Assembly (NCBI RefSeq): GCF_023053635.1
Contig: NC_086175.1
Coordinates: 126,374,240 to 126,438,239 of the forward strand
DNA: 64,000 nucleotides
Origin: Elgaria multicarinata webbii
Lineage: Eukaryota; Chordata; Lepidosauria; Squamata; Anguidae
Direction: 5' to 3'
Shown: positions 58,410 through 64,000 of the stretch, piece by piece
How the letters are laid out: the number at the start of each line of letters is the position of its first letter
How positions within the stretch are numbered: the first letter of the stretch is position 1
Notes under the pieces: model-generated
Told to the model about the DNA's origin: nothing
The model's input: the letters and a program-made list of their open reading frames with translations, nothing else
The model's database searches: none
Translations under genes and position numbers: made by a program

Positions 58410-58535
58410 TTTATTTATTTGCAATATTCATATACCACTCCCCATTGAAAATTTCGGAGCGGTGTACAAGGTATAAAATAAAATAAAAACAGAATAAAAC
58501 ACATTAAAATACAGGTTAAAAGAAGCAAAATGAGC
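58410..58535 (-). mobile_element. CR1-clade LINE 3' tail (variant)
   Basis: TTATTTATTTATTTGCAATA, TCATATACCACTCCCCATTG and GAGCGGTGTACAAGG, then an A-rich 3' UTR in reverse orientation. Confidence 0.6.
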
Positions 58536-58557
58536 AAATAGGTCCCTTCCTCTATAC

Positions 58558-58682
58558 CAGCCTTCCTCAACCTGGGGCACTCCAGATGTGTTGGACTACA
58601 ACTCCCAGAATGCCCCAGCCGCTGGGGCATTCTGGGAGTTGTAGTCCAACACATCTGGAGTGCCCCAGGTTGAGGAAGGCTG
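58558..58682. mobile_element. Short hAT MITE forming a perfect 62-bp palindrome
   Basis: 125 bp. The left arm (58558-58619), beginning CAGCCTTCCTCAACCTGGGG, is the exact reverse complement of the right arm (58621-58682), with a single C at 58620 between them. The flanking octamers CTCTATAC (58550-58557) and CCCTATAC (58683-58690) match at seven of eight positions, a hAT target duplication. It encodes nothing; identical peptides read from both strands are a by-product of the palindrome. Related to 51194-51321. Confidence 0.92.
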
Positions 58683-58919
58683 CCCTATACCCTTTCCCCC
58701 TTAATGCATTCAGCTGCCCTCACCATTTGTGTATAAATATATTTGATGACGCTTACTTAAATATTGCTGAGGGTGGGTGGGAAGTTAATAAAAAATCTTT
58801 GCATCCGGCTTTTAACTAAGATCTATACTGACACCATTGCTTGAGGAGCTTGTCCTGTTTAATCTCAGCAGCCATGTTAAGCAAACCTTATTTCTGGGTT
58901 TCTTTCCATTTCTCCACAG

Positions 58920-59056
58920 GAACAACGTCTAAAAGAACTTGCAAAGAAACCTCAAACCTCTTTAACAACAGCCTCCTCCCCCGTGTCTAATATAGCAGGA
59001 AGCATAATGACTACACCAGCCATTGATATTTTCTCCACACCTAGTTCTTCAAACAG
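58920..59056 (+). CDS. PICALM: PICALM exon 11 (residues 340-384)
   Basis: Acceptor TTCTCCACAG, donor GTATAA. Encodes EQRLKELAKKPQTSLTTA, SSPVSNIAGSIMTTPA and IDIFSTPSSSN. The DIF motif at 375-377 is one of the short motifs used by CALM to bind the AP2 appendage. The rest is Ser/Thr/Pro-rich and disordered, and differs from human at several positions (for example SNIAGSIMTT). 137 nt, ending after two bases of Ser-385. Confidence 0.97.
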
Positions 59057-60009
59057 GTATAAGTGGTTTCCCTCCCTATAGTTATAACCACCCCCATAAC
59101 AAAAGTTCTAGGGGCAATTTACAAGGATTATTATTATTTTTTTTTAAAAAAAAAGATAGCCAACAAAATACATTGTGAAAATGAAATCTAAAACAAAATA
59201 GCAACAGAATAAAACAAGCAGCATAGAATAGCAAGTGTATAATAGATCTTAAAAGTACTAAAATATTGGGCAATATCCAATACTGCTGCTCCACTTAGGT
59301 CATTGATGTAGTGCTAGAAGTCGCTTCTGCTAGTACTAAGCAGAGTGGCAGCATTTGATACTGCTCATTTAGATTGAAGAACCTTGGGGGTGGGGGGAGA
59401 GAAGGTAGTCATTTGGTGCTGAAAAGGTGCTAGGTGAGATTCTTTGGAAAGTTTGTTCCAGAACTTTTGTGAACCGCCTATGGAGCTTCGGCTAGTGGGC
59501 GGTATAAAAATGCAATAAATAAATAAACAAACCAGAATGCCAATACTGAAAATGCCCCCTCTCTAATAGCCACCAGTTTTGAACACTTGAACAGACTTTA
59601 CCCATATACTTTCAAGTGTACATTTGCAGCTATAATGATTGAGAAGCAAAACAAAATGAAATGACAACTTGGGCTGGTATCCATGAGCCCAAGGAGTGAT
59701 TGTGTTTCTGTTTCTCTAACACCATATAGAAAGCAGTTTGGGCACTGAAAGGGGCTTATTAAAGCAGTTTTTTAATACACAGCATGGGATGGTCTACTGT
59801 TCCAAGTGGAATAAGTCATTCTCTCTGACCATACTTAGTTGGGCTTGCCTAAATTATCTCTTTAGATCCTGCCTTTGGATTCCCTGGAAGCTGAATTCTG
59901 TGCCCAAAGCCTCTGTCCATAATGGTATTCTTGAAGAGCTTGGTAAATTTAATGAAATTATGACAAAGTTACTTGAATCTTTCATAGTTGTCCTCATCTG
60001 TTTCTTTAG
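59057..60009 (+). other. PICALM: PICALM intron 11 (953 bp)
   Basis: GTATAA to TTTCTTTAG. One L3 tail (59468-59530); nothing else recognised. Confidence 0.85.
59468..59530 (+). mobile_element. L3/CR1-clade LINE 3' tail
   Basis: TTGTGAACCGCCTATGGAGC, TTCGGCTAGTGGGCGGTATA and AAAATGCAATAAATAAATAA. Confidence 0.85.
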
Positions 60010-60110
60010 CACATCAAAGCTGCCAAATGACCTGCTTGATTTGAAGCCAACCTTTCAGCCATCTGTGCATCCTATATCCTCTGCGCCTCAAGTAGGAGGG
60101 ACTTGGGGAG
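60010..60110 (+). CDS. PICALM: PICALM exon 12 (residues 385-418, last exon in window)
   Basis: Acceptor TTTCTTTAG, donor GTAAGA. Completes Ser-385, then TSKLPNDLLDLKPTFQPSV and HPISSAPQVGGTWG. Contains the DLLDL acidic-leucine segment of the clathrin/AP2-binding tail. 101 nt, ending with G, the first base of codon 419 (Asp of DPFS in human). The following exons are outside the window. Confidence 0.96.
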
Positions 60111-60251
60111 GTAAGAAACTCTGTTTAATCCCAGAATGGGATTTCAGTATGGAAGCAAAATATCTGTTGTGTGTTAAATGGAAAATGGAAATCAAAGCTG
60201 TAACAGAGAGGGCAGGAGGGAGGCCAGACTCCCCACCCCAGTCATCTAAAC

Positions 60252-60610
60252 CAGGGGTCCCCAACAGGTACCGGTCTGTGGCCTGTTAGGAACCGGGCCG
60301 CGCAGGTGAGCTGCTTTCACCCACCCACCCCCACCCCAGCATACCTGGGCATGGGGCACCATCTCGCCTGCCCAGCCGAAGTGAAGCCAGGATGCTGGGG
60401 TGGGGGGTGGCGGCTTCGGAACGGCGCGCCCAGCTGGAAGCTGCTCTGGGAGAGCGACTTCCGGGCGCTCCAATCTGAAGCGAAGCCAAGACGCGGGGGG
60501 GGGGGGGGGGGCTTCCCAAAACCATCCCCTCAACACCCTTCTCCCTGGTCCTTGGAAAAATTGTCTTCCACGAAACCGGTCCCTGGTGCCAAAAAGGTTG
60601 GGGAACGCTG
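60252..60610 (-). mobile_element. MER1/Charlie-like hAT element (non-autonomous)
   Basis: 359 bp with the exact 8-mer ATCTAAAC on both sides (60244-60251 and 60611-60618). The left end CAGGGGTCCCCAACAGGTAC, GGTCTGTGGCCTGTTAGGAA and CCGGGCCGC, and the right end AATTGTCTTCCACGAAACCG, GTCCCTGGTGCCAAAAAGGT and TGGGGAACGCTG, closely match the two ends of mammalian MER1 (hAT-Charlie) as I remember them, in reverse orientation. The interior differs: it is GC-rich, with a G17 run (60495-60511) and a module shared with the hAT element in intron 9. Confidence 0.85.
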
Positions 60611-62239
60611 ATCTAAACCATGTTTTGGAGTATCATTGGAACTGGCTCAAAGGCTTCAGACTAGATCAGAAGGTAGTGGACCGCAATTTGTTACACATTT
60701 TAAAGTCAAGTGATTGGTTCATCTCGCTTAGTATTGCCTGCGCTGACTGGCAGCCGCTCTCCTGGGGGCCTTTTCCAGCCATACCTGGAGATGCTTTGCA
60801 ACTGAGGCATGATGCTTCCCTGTAACTGGAGGCAGAGAATAAAATGCAACCTGAAATACCGGCGGTTAGTTGGCTTACTATATTTTCATGCAGTTTAACC
60901 AGAAAAAAATCACTCTCAGTATTTTACAGCATTTCTAGAAAAATAATAAGCAATTATCTAGTTCTATTAACCTTACTAAAATATTAACAATATGTAGGCT
61001 AGGCTTAGCTTGTAAAGCAGTGATAAAAACGTATTAAAAACAGACGGAAAATCTGTAGGGGATTTACAGATTTACAGGTTAGCTCCCAACTGAGAAAGCT
61101 TCGTTTGAAAAGCTTGTGCTCTGTTCTTCCAGAATCTAACTTTAGCCATTGAGGATACCTTTAGGAGTCTTCTTGCTTCCCACTGAACTCATATGGAGGG
61201 AAGAGTTGAAGAATGGCTTTCAGGCATAGTTGAAAATGGAGTTAGCTGTGTCATGAAGCCAATTTGAGCTCAATAGGCTTAAATATGCCTGATAGAGTGT
61301 ATTTATTTTTATCCTTCAACTACCAGATCAGAGGAAATAAAATTGGATCTTGTACAAATGCTTGTCCTGGAAAATATTAAAATCTCTACCTCACTTGATT
61401 TGCAGTGAGCAGAATAAACCAATAGAAGCAAGTACAGTTCTCTACACCCTCTCTCTCGGCTGTGGTATGGCATAGCCAATGCTCAAATATTTTTTTAAAA
61501 AACGCTGGTACTTTAAATTACATGATGCGATATCTTTTTTGCAAGGGGTGGTGGTCTTTGCCCACTGTCTTGCTGTATGCAGACCACAAGAAGCAAACAG
61601 GCATGAGTTACTTTTCAAAATCTGCAAAGATCTGAGAAACTAAAGGATGAGGAGACAGCAGGATTTATAGCAATTTTTTGCTTTGAAACGTACATATTCA
61701 AAGACCTATTAAAGGCTCCCTGAGCTAGTGCGTTCCCTGCTTCTTCCAAGGAACTTAGGCTTTGAAGATAATGGTTTCAGAAGAAGGCCTTGCTGTTGTT
61801 GGCACCTTTTCTTAACTGAGGGGAGATGATGAAATCTTACCATTTGTGTTTAAACGGAAGATACTTTCTATTCAATGAATAAATACTTTTATATGCGGCC
61901 ACTGTTTCTATCAGTACATAGAGAACCCTGGCTTTTCTGTCTAAATAAACAGACAGAAATATATTAATATATTAATGAATCTGTATACAGTTTTGTGAGG
62001 TAAAAAGAAATTGACCATTTAACCCATTTTAATTCGCGGTCTTCAACCTTTGTTTTTAATAAACATTTGTTACCGCACACAATCTTGTTCAATATCTGCA
62101 GTTGAATGTTTACAGGGATTGTATTAAATTTTCGCTTAACATCTAATATCAACAAAAAGATTTTAAATTTACAAATGGTATATTAAGGTAATACAAAATA
62201 TGCAGTATAAATACATATCACCATAGAGATATTTCAATC

Positions 62240-62325
62240 AGATAATGAAATTTTAAAATGCGAGGCGGGATATAAATGCTCTAAAAGAAATAATTAATTA
62301 ATAATTAATAAAAAATAATAAGGAT
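62240..62325 (+). mobile_element. LINE 3' tail, CGAGGCGGGATATAAATG type
   Basis: GCGAGGCGGGATATAAATGC followed by an ATTAATAA-rich tail. Confidence 0.55.
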
Positions 62326-62963
62326 GTAATTTATTGCCACACCTATCATTCAAAAAGAAAAAACTTAACACCCATCTTTTCACAACATTTTTGTGGTTTA
62401 TTTTATTATCCTCTACAATTTATGTAGTAAATCAATCTATACCCAATTTTTAAAAAAACAAAATTAGAGGCAGGGAAATATTTTTCCATTAAGAAGCTAT
62501 AAAGGTTTTAGTGGTAGTTAATGTATTCACTAATTTCAAGAACACCCTTTTCTACCTTTAATTCAATACAATCTTCAGAGTATCACTAGGGAGTTTTTAC
62601 CCTGTTATTAAAATATGTAAATATTCACTACCTAATTAAACACATTACCACACCTTTGCTTAAGATTTACTTCCTCCAAATGTAGGGATACTGTGCAACT
62701 CACATAAAGCAGCATTGGGAGATAGCAGGGTCCCATTTTGGACAAGTCCTGGCAACAGAGTAGAGAGAAACAGTTATGTAATAGTAGAACCACTCACATG
62801 AGCTTTAGTATTCCTTTCATAATTCACTATTCTTCTTTCCTTTATCTGCAGTAATGCACTTATTTAGACCGCTTGCCTTTTTAATATTTGGTCTATCTTG
62901 TCCATTTTTATGTGCCTTTTGTACTCTTTGAGCTTCTTACACCTTTGAGCTTTGTACATCTTT

Positions 62964-63238
62964 AAGCCACGGTGGGCTGTGGTGCACACGGGTGTCCATT
63001 TTGAATATTCATGCCACAAATGTAGTTTGTGTTGTTCAAACCCATCAGGGGTGAGTTATACGAGGGCTAAACAATCTTCAGAGAAGCCATGGCCTGTTTT
63101 AGAGTTATCCAAGGGTTGTTTGGATGACACGACAAACCACGGTTGCAGCTTGCACTTTCAGAATGGTACCAGCAGACACCGCTGCTCCTCATGGCTTAAA
63201 TAAGCCATGATGAGCTGTGGCGATTGTATGAACTCAGT
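62964..63238. mobile_element. MITE, AAGCCACGGTGGGCTGTGG family
   Basis: CACGGTGGGCTGTGG at the left, GTTTGTGTTGTTCAAACCC inside, and CATGGCTTAAATAAGCCATG then GCTGTGGCGATTGTATGAAC at the right. Same blocks as 56831-57060. The ends are partly decayed. Confidence 0.5.
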
Positions 63239-63805
63239 ATTTCTCTCCAGCTGTGAAATATCTTGTAGGCTAGTTAAAGGGACAGCCAAGATGGCAAGCA
63301 TGTATGGTGGCTGTTTGTGTTTGTATATGATGGCTGGAGTAGAAGTATCCAATTAAGTTTCTGTAACTAACGTTGTATCCTTGCTGAAGTTATTACTACT
63401 AGAAATATTTAGAAACTGTTCTGTGTGAAGATCATAACCCTGCTGTTGAGGGGTTTTCTCTTAAAAGATAAGAGTAGAAAACGAAAAGCTGTTTACTATC
63501 TGTCACTGGAGAAACACATTTTATTTAAATGTGCACCTTGCAGCTGTGATTGGCAATTTGTTTGTAATATGGGGTTGTATTTTGAATTGCGGAAGGGGCA
63601 TCAGCGTTGGCTCAAATCAACTGACTCCTTTGTGAGCGGGAATTGGGCAGAGAGTTCCCTGATCCCTTTGCGAACCGCAAGGGGCTTTCATAAAGTTCTC
63701 CCCCTTATGCAACTCCTCTGGTCACTCCAGCTTGTCACCAAAATGAAACGCTGATGTGCTTAAGAGGGGAGCTCTGCCAAGATCGTTCTTGCTCTTCACG
63801 TTGTT

Positions 63806-64000
63806 ACTTATTTATTTATTTGTATAGCGCCATCAATGCACATGGTGCTGTACATAGCAAAACAGTAAAGCAGCAACACCCTGCCACTTAGGCTTGCATT
63901 CTGATAAAATCACAATAAAACAACAAGGAAGGGAAGGGAATGCGCCAAACAGGCACAGGGGACAATAAAACTAACAACATTATAAAACAGTAAGATCAAA
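63806..64000 (-). mobile_element. LINE 3' tail running out of the window
   Basis: TTATTTATTTATTTGTATAG, CGCCATCAATGCACATGGTG and CTGTACATAGC followed by A-rich sequence. It is a LINE 3' end with a small hairpin, family not resolved, cut by the window edge. Confidence 0.55.

Larger units (their letters stand above)
56712..58919 (+). other. PICALM: PICALM intron 10 (2.2 kb)
   Basis: GTGGGC to TTCTCCACAG. Almost fully occupied by a MITE, an L3 LINE, a SINE, a LINE tail and a perfect palindrome, each listed separately. Confidence 0.85.
8087..60110 (+). other. PICALM: PICALM gene, exons 1-12 of a longer gene
   Basis: Twelve coding exons on the + strand join in phase to give 1255 nt, residues 1-418 plus one base. 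The product is the clathrin assembly protein CALM. It binds PI(4,5)P2 at the plasma membrane through its N-terminal ANTH domain, retrieves the R-SNAREs VAMP2/3/8 and helps set clathrin coat size during endocytosis. Seen here: the full ANTH domain (about residues 14-290), the PIP2 lysines K28, K38 and K40 with H41, the VAMP-contact residues L219 and M244 at the same positions as in human CALM, a Glu/Lys-rich helical stretch (about 318-349), a DIF motif at 375-377 and the start of the low-complexity tail. The 3' exons (DPF, FESVF and NPF-type motifs and the stop codon in human) lie beyond the window. Introns are 31.3, 5.3, 0.59, 1.99, 1.1, 1.86, 2.55, 0.7, 2.2, 2.2 and 0.95 kb. Confidence 0.97.
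60111..64000 (+). other. PICALM: PICALM intron 12 (start; continues past the window)
   Basis: Begins GTAAGA. I searched by eye for the next known exon (DPFSATVDAV in human) and did not find it, so the intron is at least 3.9 kb or that exon is used elsewhere. Contains a MER1-like hAT, a LINE tail, a MITE and a second LINE tail. Nothing recognised in 60620-62230, 62330-62960 or 63240-63800. Confidence 0.75.

Noticed and set aside
51194-58682. Short hAT palindromes considered as microRNA hairpins
   Set aside because: Arm length and end structure, plus target duplications, identify them as MITEs. No evidence of a processed small RNA from sequence alone.
58415-58819. Two open frames on opposite strands starting with the same peptide (MCWTTTPRMPQ)
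   Set aside because: The identity is forced by the perfect palindrome at 58558-58682; not a gene pair.
1-64000. Searched for CRISPR arrays, tRNA or rRNA genes, endogenous retroviruses, LTR elements and Polintons
   Set aside because: No regularly spaced direct repeats, cloverleaf genes, LTR pairs or gag/pol/env-like frames were found. The tRNA-like boxes seen belong to SINEs.

Overview
The window is genomic DNA from a squamate reptile, most likely a lizard. It carries the 5' two-thirds of one host gene, PICALM (phosphatidylinositol-binding clathrin assembly protein, CALM), on the + strand. The organism call rests on vertebrate-type split exons whose protein is almost identical to mammalian CALM, combined with a squamate-style repeat load: L3/CR1-clade LINEs ending in (AAAT)n tails, CR1 tails with ATTCTATG-type ends, an L1 fragment, a BovB tail, a SPIN element and many hAT and fold-back MITEs. 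I cannot resolve the species.

Layout. Positions 1-7300 are intergenic and repeat-rich: four copies of one fold-back element, a Tc1-like MITE, degraded LINEs and a SPIN hAT element. Positions 7320-8216 are a CpG-rich promoter with CACGTG boxes, a CRE-like site, a YY1-like site and PICALM exon 1. Intron 1 (8217-39529, about 31 kb) is repeat-laden and shows no other recognisable gene. Exons 2-12 lie at 39530-39672, 44962-45037, 45630-45732, 47723-47816, 48921-49032, 50890-50996, 53550-53591, 54291-54376, 56588-56711, 58920-59056 and 60010-60110. Reading phase is kept at every junction. The 12 coding exons total 1255 nt, that is residues 1-418 plus one base of codon 419. The next known exon (starting DPFS in human) was not found before the window ends at 64000, so the gene is cut by the window edge.

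Function. The exons encode the complete ANTH membrane-binding domain, with the PIP2 lysines near residues 28-40 and the VAMP-binding residues L219 and M244, followed by the start of the disordered clathrin/AP2-binding tail with its DIF motif. No other protein-coding gene, tRNA, rRNA, CRISPR array or operon is visible. Nearly all remaining long open frames are antisense shadows of the CpG island, intron read-through, or frames inside transposons.

The most notable content is mobile. At least seven hAT-type insertions keep recognisable 8-bp target duplications. They include a SPIN element and an element with MER1/Charlie-like ends, both candidates for horizontal transfer, and a 125-bp element that is a perfect 62-bp-arm palindrome. 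Two different hAT families in introns 9 and 12 share an internal module. I did not find evidence for a wholly new biological system; the findings are candidates for follow-up. Family names come from memory of consensus sequences, not from a database search.
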